Assembly: GCA_037043015.1 (NCBI GenBank)
Contig: CM073329.1
Span: 15,826,648 to 15,890,647, forward strand
DNA length: 64,000 nucleotides
Direction: 5' to 3'
Source: Bryum argenteum
Lineage: Eukaryota > Streptophyta > Bryopsida > Bryales > Bryaceae
A program made the translations under genes and the position numbers. This document shows, piece by piece, positions 10,246-22,779 of the stretch (positions are counted from its first letter, which is position 1; each line of letters begins with the position of its first letter). The notes beneath the pieces are model-generated. The model worked only from the letters and a program-made list of their open reading frames with translations, had not been told where the DNA came from and made no database searches.

Positions 10246-12288
10246 TTAATACATCATTCCATCGGACTTCCATTTTAGCCCTTCGGATGAATCCCAAATC
10301 GAAACTCCTTGTGCGCTTTGTCCCAATACCCGTTGTAAACCTGGTAGAAGAAGTTTCGCTTGCCATTGGCATTTGAGACATTTGATGGAATTAAATGATG
10401 GCAGGCCCTCGTAATTGCCTCCGGATCCCTTTCCCAACCGAATTCTGTGGCGGCCAATCGCTTCTCTATAGAAGTTAGAGACAATTTCAACTCCATACCA
10501 AGTCTTCTCCCATTTCCCTTTGTGTTTAGGGGCATTGGTTTCATTATACTCCCAATGCGGTGGCATGTAATCCTCTAATCCAAAAAGATTGTACAAGCGC
10601 TCGTGGAAGGGAGATTTACATAGCGGACATCGTCGTCGAACAACCATGAAGCCAATCGTGCAAATCGGATGAAACACGTGGCGGCAAGTGCCTACGCAAA
10701 ATCCTCCTTCAGTCCAAATGGGTTGCAACACATCGCACAATTTTCACCATCCGTCACGAACGTTCTTTGGTGTTGGCCACAATTTGGTCGCTTTCTTGAT
10801 GTCCATCGTGTTTTCAAAATCCCACTCATGACCGGGCCCGGTCAATTGTTCCATCCGGTTTTTTGGCAATTCGTCCAGGAAACATCTCGTCTACAATTGC
10901 CCATGATGTCAAAACCAAATACCCGCTCTTGGTTATGATCCTTCCATGTCCTATCGATCTTCCTCAACTCCTCAGCTATTTGGTCACCCTTGGCGACGGA
11001 TAAAATGCATGTCAACTTCCACTGGTAGTATTGCTCAGCCATCTGATTCATTCGACTCTTCAAGACCTCATTATCTCGTCGAACATCTACCAAATCAACT
11101 TCAAGGGGTGTTGCAGACAAGCCTAATACCTCATTCTCTGGTCGAACATCTACCAAATCAACTTCAAAGGGTGTTGCAGGCGAGCCTAATCCTTCGTTGA
11201 AATCTGCATTATCGAATGCCAAGGAGTCAAGCACACTTCCTATGACCAATCCGTTCGGACTAGTTAATGTACTAGGTCGTGTTTGTGATGTAGAAGCCCC
11301 CTTCCCTTTTGCCATGGCCCCCTCAAGCTCCATGATACGTCTTTGCTTAGATGAGATCTCGTCGCTAGCTCTCCGCATGTCCTCTTTTAGCCGTTGATTC
11401 TCTTCCTTCAAGCGTTGATTTTCTGCCATCAATTGCTGAATCTGGCCTTCTCTTCTTTCAAAATGCTCCATCTCGACAGACAAATCTACCGGTGGAATTT
11501 CATCCGCACGCCCCTCACCACAACAACCTCCACTTCTTGGGGTTCAATGTTCCCCCAATCGCATGAACCATCTCCACATCTACTATGTTGGGAAGTAGCC
11601 GCACCGAATCGGTTGTCTTACTTGGGCCAATGAAGCCATGGGCATAGGCTCTAATGATCGAGCTAGCCTCTTTCGCTTATTCCTTTCCATCGTTTTGCGT
11701 CGAGGTAAAACTATCTCGTGGGAGCCATCGGAGTCGGAATCAAGCGGGAGTCGACATATGGTTATGGGGGTCTATTTCCGTAGGTCCTGCTGGGTGTGGG
11801 AAACCACCCGGGATCCTCACGCCCAAGTTCCAAAGCCGGGAAACCATCTTGTACTCGTGGTGCTCGAGCCTTGCCTTCTAAACCCTTCACAAGAGACCAA
11901 TCGAACCTCTTCTTTAAAATGATCTCCACATGAACGCCGCGCACTAAATATAACCCGACCTGGTTCTTGTTTGGTAACTTCTTGGCGTAAAGGAGTTGGT
12001 AAATTTGAAGACATCGGGAAAGGAACTCCGGGTTGGTGCAAAGAGCGCAAATTGGCCTTGTTGCTTCTCAAGTGTAAAACATGGCGTTGGTGGAAGGATT
12101 TGTCGATGTGGCACCACTCAATGTATTGCTTTGCATGGTCAAAATCCCATGGGTCGACTACATCTTCCCCCTACGAATGCCAATTTTAACGGATTATTTA
12201 ACACATGAAGACGGGCCCATTCTTTGTTTTCCTTGTCGCACTCGTTCTTTGTCTTTTTCTTCCTTGCGGATCGCTTTGGTGTCGCCAT
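10246..12288 (-). CDS. hAT-borne coiled-coil and RING-type zinc-finger protein, frame-disrupted
   Basis: The minus-strand start at 12288 gives a basic N-terminus (MATPKRSARKKKTK). Further pieces follow in shifting frames. At 11483-10842 a heptad-like helix (QRLKEENQRLKEDMRRASDE) is followed by a 21-residue internal duplication with two copies of EVDLVDVR (63-bp repeat at ~11081 and 11144). At 10740-10246 a RING-like motif appears: CRHVFHPIC gives C-x-H-x2-H-x2-C, then CPLC, while the first Cys pair (CAMC) lies in the adjacent frame. RING fingers with coiled coils usually act as ubiquitin ligases (family knowledge); that it serves the transposon is inference. It shares its promoter with the transposase gene. 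Several frame changes mean decay, introns or sequence errors. Confidence 0.65.
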
Positions 12289-12440
12289 CGTTGTAGAAAA
12301 AAATTTCAAAATCTCTCCTCCAAATAAACGCTCTTCCCCAATCCCCAATCCAACCTCACAAAGAGAAGTGGATCTTGAGAGCTAGAAAGGGCGGGTTACA
12401 ATGGGGAGTCCGCCTCTTATATAGTGGTTGGACCCCCCCA
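12285..12440 (-). promoter_or_regulatory. Promoter of the RING gene, copy of the transposase promoter
   Basis: A TATATAA box on the minus strand (12417-12423) lies ~130 bases before the ATG at 12288. Sequence between 12285 and 12425 closely matches 5409-5565. Confidence 0.68.
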
Positions 12441-12478
12441 ACCGACCCTAGCACCAAGCCAGGCGGATTCCCAAGGCG

Positions 12479-12900
<422 letters not shown>

Positions 12901-12994
12901 AGCGGCGTTCTTTATTTTATTTTTTTTTTTTTTTTTATTTTTTTCTTTTTGTTAAATTTTTAAAAAATATTTTTTGATTTTCTAAATTTTTTTT

Positions 12995-13135
12995 TCATGG
13001 TATTTACAAACCGATTCATGCATAGGTTGAGTGGTATTTGGCAAGGTATGGAACCAATAAATATGTGCACCCAACTCAAAACAATGCAATTAAATATGTC
13101 ATACGAAGATGTACAAATGCATCGAATAAGAGAAG
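12995..13135. repeat. Second copy of the gene-end flank (pairs with 1358-1530)
   Basis: The same ordered blocks as 1358-1530, roughly 85% alike by eye, lacking the ~40-bp insert seen in the first copy. It lies downstream of the kinase-like gene. Confidence 0.8.
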
Positions 13136-13317
13136 TTCTTTGCGTATATTATATGTATGTGCACAATTGGAAGTACATATAGTATTGTAATTATCCATGC
13201 AATCCTTCTACATACAATAGGCACACGCTAACTTTGGGGACCGCTAAACTATATAGTCAAGTACGGAAACAACACATGGGCATGGTCCAATTAAATGGAT
13301 ACTTTTCCAAGGCCTCT

Positions 13318-14903
13318 TTAACATCGGACACGGTCAACCTTTTGGACACATCCGGTCCCGGAGGCCTTTAATTTGAACGTGAGGTACTCGTGATTCATAG
13401 CGCGGTCTATGCGGTGTGGCAAAAAGTACTTCATATCGTACTCTTCTTGCCAAATGTGTTGCGCTAACCACCCGGCGGAGAATGCATCGTTTGCCTTGGA
13501 ATATATGTGTTTGCATTCCATAACCTCAAGGGGATTGTCGAAACGCGTGGACCATACAAAAACCATAATTCGGTGCCACCCATTTTCGCCATTTGCGTTC
13601 TTCATCCAACTTCTCTTGCTTCGCAAATCCATACTTGGATGGCGCTTGTTCCACCACTCGACTTGAAATCCCCCAATCACAAAGCCCGATGTAAACCGGG
13701 ACGGTTTCCAATCATCGAAATGCAATAGAACATTGGTTGGAGTAATGTCGTTGTGGAGATAATTGTGTTCATGACACTTTTCCATTAATGACAAGCAACG
13801 ACAATGCCAAGTCAAGTCGTCGTTTACGGAATGTTACAACCCAACGTAGTTGTCTGTTCATCGGATAACCCCGAGTTTTGATCTTTTGGAATGTCGTCGT
13901 ATTCCAAGTGATTTGGGATTTTTGATTGATATGGATGTCAAAATCTTTGAAGCTACCTCCGTTCCACCATAGCGAAAATCCATCCATTGTTTTAGGATGC
14001 AAGTACGATAGTCCGATGATTCCGGGGTGCTTTCATGGACATCCACCCGCCTCATTTACGATTGCCATCCGCTTCTCCTCTCGTTCTTCACGTTCGTCAA
14101 TTGTTTACGCGCGAATAGAATCCAACTAGGAATATGTTGAAGTTTTGTAAGCACCACCTTAGTAACCTTCCCATATCCACCTTGGATACGTTGTCCTGGC
14201 ATAGATACCACGGTAACGGTTGATTCTAGCCACTTGAAAGTTCCACTGTTGCAATGAGACATAAGAACATCCTCGGCTTTTAATTTCCATCTCTCATTCC
14301 TCTTGCACGAGCTTTTGAAAAGGTTTGACCAAAACTTTTCACTAAATCTAGCTTTGGAACTAGTTCGTCATCTTCAATTGTCCATTTGCTCTTGTCTGTC
14401 AATTTCTTCCCCGAAATATACGTCCATGCGTCTACGGTGTTGGTAGTCAATTCTACCACTCTGAGGTCCAACCATGCACCGTGGTCGTAGAAGTTGGTCC
14501 AATCACAAAGTTTGTAATTGTTTTCAAAACAACGCTCCGGTATTGGTGAAGATCGTGACACAAATTGTGAAATCCTTCCTCATTCGCCCCAAGGTAAGAC
14601 CTATGCAAATCGGCCATAGTTCGTATCTCATAGAAATGTATACCACTCCGTCGAGCAAATTCGAGATACTCCTCGGTTGGCATAAGTGGTGTCTCTTCCT
14701 CCGTAGCAAGATCGAATTGTTCTTTTTGACCCTTTACTTTTTTTTTTTTCTTTTTCCCTTTCTTTTCCGTGATCCCGATGAAGAAGGGTTTGTAGATTCT
14801 GTCTCCTTTGGAATTTCCTCTATTTCTTCACGACGGTCAAGGGGGTTTCCAAATCTTGATTTCCGTGTCGCATACTCGAACCTTGGCTCCCTTCACCCTC
14901 CAT
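13318..14903 (-). CDS. hAT-borne protein-kinase-like protein, frame-disrupted
   Basis: A minus-strand ATG at 14903 begins MEGEGSQGSS, then a lysine-rich stretch and MPTEEYLEFARRSGIHFYEI. A kinase-like domain follows. The glycine loop IQGGYGKVTKV with FARKQL (candidate ATP-binding lysine) lies near 14200-14100. The catalytic loop LHNDITPTNVLL, which fits H/N-D-x4-N, lies at about 13775-13725. A CDWG metal-binding triad (DFG-like) lies near 13690 in the adjacent frame. The tail reads IWQEEYDMKYFLPHRID. The Asp of the loop and the triad are present, so an ancestor could have been active. Substrates are unknown. At least three frame changes are seen. Kinases are not a normal part of hAT elements, so this is probably a captured and maintained gene. 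Confidence 0.68.
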
Positions 14904-15037
14904 TTCGAATCGAGAAAAAACGGCGAAAAACTCCTCCCTCGTCTTTGAAAAACACCCCACCAAGTGCCCACACTAACTCAATGAAGAAGTAGTGCTTGGC
15001 AACTAGTGGAGTGAGGTGAAGAATGAATCAACTTGGC

Positions 15038-15044
15038 TTTTATA
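15038..15044 (-). promoter_or_regulatory. TATA box of the kinase-like gene
   Basis: TATAAAA on the minus strand, ~135 bases upstream of the ATG at 14903 and just inside the C-rich tract. The spacing matches the RING gene, though the flanking sequence is different. Confidence 0.55.
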
Positions 15045-15096
15045 GGGAGGGGAGTGGAGGCACTTGAGTGTGGTAAAGATAAAGAAGGGTGGGCCT

Positions 15097-15348
<252 letters not shown>

Positions 15349-15544
15349 CCCCTTTCACCCGCCTGTCCTCACCTACGTGGCGCATACGTGGCGCATACGT
15401 GGCGCTGCCAAGTGGCTTGGTTTTACCCAAACCTTGCCACGTCCTCGTTTTTACCTAAATTAAAGTCAACAGAGGTTTGACCGTATCGGGCGAGCGAGAG
15501 CTCTATCGGACGGACAAGGCGGACGGACGGGCGGGCGGGGTGCC

Positions 15545-15572
15545 CGCCCGGTATGACAACCTTGGATTGAAG
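15545..15572. repeat. Right inverted repeat and target duplication of the hAT element
   Basis: The inverted repeat at 15545-15564 ends in ATGACAACCTTG and is followed by GATTGAAG at 15565-15572. Inward of it (about 15485-15545) lie clustered CGGACGG and GGGCGGG motifs mirroring the left end. Confidence 0.93.
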
Positions 15573-15601
15573 ACTCTTCAGAGGCAGAGAGTTCGTCCTA
15601 A
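15573..15601 (+). CDS. Last codons of the gene split by the hAT element
   Basis: Directly after the right target duplication the sequence reads, in the frame of exon 423-637, DSSEAESSS and then TAA at 15599-15601. A short serine/acidic tail is a plausible natural C-terminus. The frame matches only if the element and one copy of GATTGAAG are removed, which supports the mapped insertion ends. Confidence 0.6.
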
Positions 15602-17429
15602 AGTCTCTTTGGCATTATCTGATAGAGTTATGTGATTTCCATTATATGATTTACATGCACTTTTATGTATTATTGCCTATATGATATTATCTCTTTTTAT
15701 TTGATTGTTCTGTGTTCTTTTTGTGTGATGATTTTCATGAATTTTCTTATATGGTCTATTTTATTTTAAATTTTGTTCATAAATGTAGAATTTATTTTCT
15801 ATTCTTTAGTAATAGGCATGTATATTTCAAAATATTCACTCAATTGTTACCTAACATTGATTGTCTCTATTTTTATTATTACTCAGTTTTCTCATTATTT
15901 ATTAACAACAAATGTTATCAGATTTAAAAGTTTAAGGTATAAATAGGTATTCTCTAAGTGGATTTTAATTTCATCATTATTCAACACCAAACCTAGGAAT
16001 ACACAACATGTTTTACAGCAATGAATGTTACATACTTTGTAACACAAATCTAGTCTCGAAGAAGTCACGGTCATTTGCAGAGATTTTAAAACTCCCACTT
16101 GTCTAACTTTTATTATAACAATGACTCCCTTCAATTCTCAAAATTTCCCCCCCCCCCCCAGTGCATGTACTACAGACATAGGCATGATATTTTGCCTATA
16201 ATGTTTATTTATATTCAAATATACTACCTAAACTATGGTCATAGGATATGCTTCACTCAACTATAAATTCCAAATTTTCAGAAAAAATACCGCTCACCGC
16301 TCACTGCTCACTGCTCACCGCTCACTAAATAGCTTTTCCCAGTTAAAGCTTGGGAAACTTATCTTAAGCAACTTTGTTCCTTCCTTGGTAGTTCTACATT
16401 ATTTTCTCCTATCTTTTAAGAATTAACAATCCGGCTCCATTATGTCACATCATTCTTAAAGGTAGAATAGCGTTGTAAGTATAAGGCAATTAATACCGTC
16501 GGAAAACACTTAGGGAGATCAATTCTTATGTTGATATTTATATAAGTAATATTAATTGTCTTATAAACAAATATACATATAACTTGAATAATCTGTCTTA
16601 AGAGAAGAGCTAGCTAGTCTCTAATCTCTTCATGTTCTTAATATCTTCTTAATACTCAACACCTACATGTGAGTTGAATACTCCTAGCATTCAATTATGA
16701 GAAAAGTCTATTCGTTACCCATCTCATTTCTGCATTTTATGTCTTAAGGCACTCGTCAATAACCTTATGTAAGCTTGCTTTCAAAAACTCCTTTCAACTT
16801 GAATACCCTTTTGCATTCAAGTTATATTCTCCAGTAGAATTGTCTCTCTTGGACGATATTCCTCTTCAATACTTATTGTAAATTCTATTATAAGATGCTT
16901 ATAATTGACTTGGAATGTAAGTTGATCTAAATGCTCTAACGTACAAGGTATTACTTCAACTTGACACTATCTTAATATCAAGAATTGCATTGATCAATAT
17001 TAATATTACATCTAATATTAATATTACACATTCATGTCAAACCATATCGAATGTTTGATGTCTTCACTTGGCTTGGATCTCTTGGACTTCAATGGCCCTC
17101 AATTCTCACAATAACTTCAAGATACTCCCGGAGTAACGCAATCGAGTTTATTCAATCTATTAACAATCGATTTACGCAAAGAATTTATTAATATTCAAAA
17201 TGGAATACACGGAGAGAAGATATAGACAAGAATATCTTATCTTTCAACACCTTTTATCTCTCACTTGCAAGGTCACTTGGTTATGCCTTTACAAATCTTC
17301 CTTTCTATTGTTTTATATCTATTCATCTATTTCAATCATGTTCTATTTATTCTACTTAGAATATCATACCCTATTGACATTCCAATGGTCTTATTACCAC
17401 AAAAAAGTTCTCTATATACACTACAAGTT
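15602..17429. other. AT-rich intergenic DNA
   Basis: No gene recognised. It contains a C13 run near 16147 and a short CGCTCACTGCTCAC microrepeat at ~16290-16326. Confidence 0.6.
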
Positions 17430-19560
17430 ACCTTCATGAGTTTGGGAATCATGAGAAAAAAAGATAGTCTATAAATTCCTAAATCTCAAATTTTAGCAAT
17501 TTCTGAAAAAAAAAAAAAAAAGTAATATTATGGAAAACTTTGTATTATGGAAAATTTAGCTCTTGTAGTTTCCAAAGGGTGCCCTTGTAGACTTGGTAAA
17601 AATTTCAACTTTGGTCACTTGGAAAGCCAAGTACGAAATCAATCAAGAAAAGATTATAGAAATAAACCTCAAAAAAAGGTTAAAGATAATAAGTTGTTTT
17701 ACCCACTCCAAAGCTGAAAACCAAAATATGCATTTAAAAACTGCAAAAGTGGAGTTGGACTTTAAAATTCTTCCCACATACACCTTTTAGTATAGGGAAC
17801 ACTTAGTAAAAATCTTATGGAAAAATATTAAGTCTCATCTCTTTATCTAGGTTGTCAAAAGAGAAAATCAACCAAATCAGAGATCTTGCTTGTTTGAAGG
17901 TTAATCAACAAAGGTATTGTTAGAGTTGCAAACTTGCAATTATCTCAATTCCATGCGAATGACAGTTTTCTTTTGCCATTTTGCCAAAGCAGTGATGTGC
18001 CATTTTGTCCACGTTTTAAAATGTGCCAATCTTACATGTTCATATTTGAACTAAAATATATAAATATATATGCTTGTCAAATGGCATGTTTTCTAATGTC
18101 ATGCACGTCCTCCGTAATACCAACTAATTCATATAAAGTCACAAATTTTTCATAATATCACATTTTTAGGGTTTTTGACTTTGAATCTGGTCGAAAGACA
18201 ATATATTTGAAGGGCAACTCAGAAACATTTCAAGTTTTGAACAACATAAATATTTTATCAATAGGTAAATAATCTTGAACGACCGCTCACAACCATTTCT
18301 CATTTTGAACGGCACGTCATAAAAATTTGCTCTTTATGTCAAAACCATCAAATAGCAATGTTACTTCTTTCATTTTGAGCACCCAAACGCGTCATTTTAC
18401 AATAATATTGCCATTTTAACAGATTGAGGTTTGGTTTAAAATTCACCTATCTCCTAAAGTATAAGGAATTTTGAATTGTAAAATAACTTTTTGGAAGGTA
18501 CCAAAAAAATTTACCATCTGCAAAAGGTCTCAACTTCAAACGTTGTATGTTTATTAAATGAGAGGCTTACCAAAGTCCGATCGACCCTATTGGACATCTT
18601 TGTGGATTAGAGTTTAATGAATGAATACTCAATTTTTTTTATTAGTATAGTAAATGATTGATTGTGAATCTTTTAGCCATGGCTATGTGAATTTGTAATG
18701 AGGAATATGTCTTGTGATATTATGAGGTCCTCATCATTGTGCACTTTTGTTGCCATGAAGGACAAAAGTATTGTCCGTGTTGTTTATTTCCCTCCTTTCC
18801 TTTGGTCCGCCTCCTTAATTCTCAAGCCTTCCATCGTCTCACCACCTAATGTGAAGTGATCCTTGAATGTGTACTATATTCATTGGAAAGTTTATGAAAA
18901 TATATACACAATGGCAATGAGATTGGTCATCCGGAAAAGCTTAAAATTGAATAATAATGTGGACAAAGCTTACAATGCTTAGATTAATAATATTTATAAA
19001 ACATGACTCACATTTGGTAGTAGAGGCCTACAATAGGCAACTATGGCCATGCACAATTGTGGTAGTCAATTGGTGCATATGGTAAGGCACCACAAGCCTT
19101 GGCTTGGTGGTTCGGGCTTAGGCCCCCAATGAGGTTGTTGTGGGTTCCATTCCCCATGCCGGTGTGGTGCTCACCACTATAGTCCACCCAACTATTGTGG
19201 GGGGTCTTTAGACCTTGTTGTATGGGTACCTCAAAGCCCTTTGGGGGGATACTATGTCAAGTATCTTCAAGGCATTAGTAACTAGGCTAGAAACTAGCGT
19301 AGTTATAGTGTCCACCCTCGAGAGGGGAAGTACTAGTATCGTTCCAATTTCCCCTTGTCCGGTGGCCATCGGGATATTAGCATTACGAACGGACACTTCA
19401 TTCACGCCGGCCTCTTAGAAAGGGACCGGAGTTTCTATCTATCTATCTATCTGCATATGGTATTGCATTGAAGGAACAAAGTAAACCTCATATAAATAGT
19501 TTGGTCAATAGAACATTTCTAATATGAATGATTCAAAATTTGATGAATCTATGCAACAAA
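17430..19560. repeat. Third partial copy of the large dispersed repeat
   Basis: Blocks matching the tandem copies downstream: CTCTTGTAGTTTCCAAAGGG, CCAAAGCTGAAAACCAAAAT and GTATTGTTAGAGTTGCAAAC, then TCCTAAAGTATAAGGAATTT and TCCTTTGGTCCGCCTCC. They occur in the order seen at 49300-52500 but with internal loss. The repeat is non-coding and interrupted by the SINE at 19085. Confidence 0.8.
19085..19452 (+). mobile_element. tRNA-type SINE, 368 bp, with 10-bp target duplication
   Basis: It is flanked by GCATATGGTA at 19075-19084 and 19453-19462. Near its 5' end are an A-box-like TGGCTTGGTGG (~19101) and a B-box-like GGTTCCATTCC (~19143) of an RNA polymerase III promoter. The 3' end is a TCTA repeat. 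Paralogous repeats at ~46580 and ~52420 lack it and read GCATGTGGTATTGCG or similar, giving empty sites. SINEs rely on LINE enzymes and encode no protein. Confidence 0.88.
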
Positions 19561-19562
19561 TC

Positions 19563-20050
19563 CATTTGTATGCTAACTACATTAGAGAAGGTTTAGACTA
19601 TGCAAACTGAGACAGACATTCCTCACATGGACAAACAAAATAGAGACGGACATTCATCACATGGGCAAACAACAAGACGAAGGAAAACAAGTTAGTGTTT
19701 TAACATCAACACTCAAAACATTGTGGGTTCGAGTCATGTTGGTCTACTTGTCCTCAAAAGCCCTGCTATTTTCTGCATACTTTGTGCCGGTCATACATTA
19801 TACTTTCAACACCTCCAGCCTTAGATGATTGTCTCAAGTGAAAGGGACAGATCTACACACATAATTGCATGGTTTGATTGTAGGTATTCAAGTTGGTTAT
19901 GCTCATGCAAAATTTTAGAGACCAATTCCACTTTTTGACCTTAATGTAAAATATTTTATGAAAGAAGGTCTAAAAACAACCATATAGTAAAACAAGCACC
20001 ACGTATGATATATTTAGTTTGAGAAAAATCTCGACGGTGAGAAGGTGCAT
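19563..20050. other. Intergenic DNA
   Basis: No gene seen. A ~35-bp imperfect duplication (GACATTC.TCACATGG.CAAAC) lies at about 19608-19672. Confidence 0.5.
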
Positions 20051-20480
20051 TTATGATAATGTGAATTTTGAAAAAAAAAATCTTGGAAAAAATCCAAAAT
20101 CTCGAATTTTGGCAATTTTTGAAAGAAAAAATTGTAAAATTACTAGAAATTGTGAAGATTGTTTTTGAAAGTTTTGGAGGCTGCCCTTGTAAAATTGGTA
20201 AACTTTTTGACTTCGGACACATTGGAATTTGAATAGTAATTTGGTAATGAACATATTTCTAAAAAAAAAAAAAAAAATTAAAAAAAATTATTTTAAACTG
20301 CCCGATTTGGACTTGAAACCTAAAATTTCTAGATGAAGGTTATAAAATTAAAATTTGACTTTGAAAATTTTACCACATACACATTACTGCATGTGGAGCA
20401 CCCAATAAAAATCTTAGGCAAAAATATCAGTTTAAATGCTTAAAATGAGCTGCCCGAAATCTCAGAAAACCGAATCGGCT
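20051..20480. repeat. Fragment of the dispersed repeat
   Basis: Matches part of the block at 17460-17830 and 49440-49800 (CTCGAATTTTGGCAATTTTTGA, TGCCCTTGTAAAATTGGTAA, ACCACATACACATTA), with about 20-25% divergence by eye. Confidence 0.7.
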
Positions 20481-20569
20481 TTCCTGGATTTTTAGGGGTT
20501 AAATCAACTTAAGGTGTTTAGAATCAAAACCGTTTGAACGTGTTGTAGTATGCATACACTGCGATCAGG

Positions 20570-20662
20570 CTAGCGCTTCACCCGCAACCCTCGACATTCC
20601 TTCTTGAGAGTCGACTGTGAGACATGCAGCTCCCTCGCCGCTTCGGTCAGAGTGAGAGGAAG
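20570..20662 (-). pseudogene. RWP-RK-like domain fragment
   Basis: The minus-strand frame reads LTLTEAARELHVSQSTLKKE and then CRGLRVKR, ending at TAG. RWP-RK transcription factors have the helix pattern EAA.ELxVxxTxLKxxCRxxGIxRWP (family knowledge), and this fits until the fragment stops before the RWP. It has no upstream context, so it is a broken scrap. Confidence 0.5.
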
Positions 20663-21177
20663 TAAGGGATTAGGTCTGTGATCCTCAAATGGTGCGGTCA
20701 CTGCACATTCTAATTGGAAGCAATAAATATTTTATTGGAAAAACTCGACTACCAAACGACATTGGAGCAATGTAAAAAATTGCTATGTAAACATTTGAGC
20801 AGTGTAAGTTGATTCAAAAATACAAGCGCTGATTCGGTTGAAGAGATACATCAAAGTGTAGAAGTGGTTGCCATAGCCATAGTGCAAGCAAAGCTTTCTC
20901 GGATTTTCCAAAACTAAGTAGTTAATCGCTATAAACAAAGATCAGAAATTAAAATATGAACTCGTGTGTTTTCAATGTTGGATTACTTACCCTTCTGTGT
21001 CTCACTTGAGTTGGACTTCCATAAGCTGGTGCTAGCTCGTTCTTCATCACACTTATAGCTTATAGGCCGCACATACTACTCTGCACCTTCCTCACCTGGA
21101 CACACAAGTATTCTTGCCTTATTGCATAGGAATTCAAATTATCACTTTCAATGTCCTCAAGGGAAGAATTTCAGGAA

Positions 21178-21310
21178 GGATGTGGTCTACCTCTCGTACA
21201 AGCCAACGTCTCAATCCAAACTGCTTGCAAGCCCTCATTAGTGTCTCCAATGAGACACTCAACTCCCTTTGGAGACACTCAACTCCCTTGCCGCGGCTAC
21301 CTTAGTCAAG
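21178..21310 (-). pseudogene. Second RWP-RK-like fragment with internal duplication
   Basis: On the minus strand LTKVAAARELSVS is followed by a duplicated 19-bp block (GGAGTTGAGTGTCTC twice), then SLETLMRACKQFGLRRWLVRE. The pattern matches RWP-RK with RRWLVRE in place of RWPxRK. The duplication creates a stop, so the gene is broken. It lies ~500 bp from the fragment at 20570 on the same strand. Confidence 0.55.
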
Positions 21311-21606
21311 TGAAAACATGCCGACACCTTCCAAATTGTTAACTGCGGCTGCTAAGCACCTATTCTGCGTGGCTCCTACACAATCCAACCGAATCAACAT
21401 CAAAAAGCTCATTCTAACGGCAAATGTATCACGAAACTTATTCAAACAACAACAACATCACAAAAATTGATCATTCAAGGAACAAAGCCACACGAGTTGC
21501 ATGACCTCGTATCATTGAGGGGGTTGAAGCGGCTCACCATTGTGCTGCGAGTTCGGTTTACGAGAGCTTGTGTGCTTCTTGCTCTTGGCGTGTTTGGTGA
21601 ATGTCG

Positions 21607-21816
21607 CTCACTCTTCAAATCTCTCATCTAATGATCAAGTGAGCGTCCTAATGGCGTACTAAAACATGGAGTGAAGCCTACTCTTCAAATCTCTCATCTA
21701 ATGATCAAGTGAGTGTGCTAATGGCGTGCTAAAACATGGCGTGAAGCTCACTCTCCAAATCTCTCATGTAATGATTAAGTGAGCGTGCTAAGGGCGGGCT
21801 AAAACATGGCGTGAAG
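21607..21816. repeat. 70-bp tandem repeat, three copies
   Basis: Units start near CTCTTCAAATCTCTCATCTAA at 21611, 21681 and 21751. Each contains GATCAAGTGAG and CTAAAACATGG. Non-coding. Confidence 0.9.
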
Positions 21817-22690
21817 CTCGAGTGAAGTTTCAAGTTGTGGTGAGCTCGGCTAACCCCGCGTGAAGCCCAAGTTAGCCGGGACGGGTTAGTGGGCAAAGCT
21901 ATCATTAGCCTCCGTACGGCAAGGAATTGACATCTTGCAAGTTTAGCCGCCTTGCAAGTTAATGGGTACATGGAATCATGGCCACGTGCAAGTAACCGTG
22001 CACTACTTCTTTGTAACAACATATTAGCTCATTATTGGAGTCTTTAATATAATGGTGTATTGTCATGTTGTAGATAAAATGTTGTAATGCATCATTGCAC
22101 TTTGCTTGACTTTAACAATATTATTGATTCTATTTTGATTTGAAGTTTATTTGGAAAGGTTACTCTTCTTATACAGTTTAGAAGATATTGATCCATAAAA
22201 AGTTGGTACATCAATATTTCTTTGATTTCTAATATATTTGCATACCTTTGGTATCATAATAGTACTGGTACCATTGGACATTATTGACTTGCCATGATAA
22301 TAGAGACTAATGCCTTAATTTAAAAGTATCATTGTAACGAGGCTCATACACACAAGCCACTTTGAAGATGAGTTTATAAAACCTCTTGCCTCAGTCCTTT
22401 TAGATTTCAATCAATCAAATTGCAAGCAATACAATCTTATACCTTATTCGTAGAAATGGGTGTTTACTACAATTGAGATTGTCTTTAATGACTTAACCAT
22501 AACTACATCATGAATAGTAGAATTTAGAAAAGATATGGGTAGACATGTTGTGAAGTTATTCTACTTTATTAGTGTCTCTATCTGCGCAAGAGAGCCTCGC
22601 CGAAGCTTTGCAATAGAGCCGCACGAAGCTTCGTAACAGGCTTCGCGATTTTCATTAAGCCTCACGAACCTAAATCAATCACGAAAAGAT
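21817..22690. other. Intergenic DNA with GAAGCTTCG-type palindromic words
   Basis: No gene. 22575-22680 has clustered words such as CGAAGCTTCG and GAGCCTC that recur at 47160-47280 and 52985-53160. Confidence 0.5.
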
Positions 22691-22714
22691 TTCAGGAAAA
22701 AAAAAAAAAGAAAG

Positions 22715-22761
<47 letters not shown>

Positions 22762-22763
22762 AA
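22691..22763. repeat. A-rich tract
   Basis: Almost pure A with a few G, between repeat blocks. Confidence 0.85.
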
Positions 22764-22779
22764 GTTTTTTCTACCCGCC

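Noticed and set aside
9830-10249. Plus-strand frame of 139 codons downstream of the RING gene
   Set aside because: No domain. It lies antisense to the gene's 3' region and has a composition typical of a chance frame.
15602-16200. Right inverted end of a 17.3-kb-type element downstream of the split methyltransferase-like gene
   Set aside because: No match to CCTCAATACTGTGTT was found where the other element would have its end (about 340 bp after the stop).
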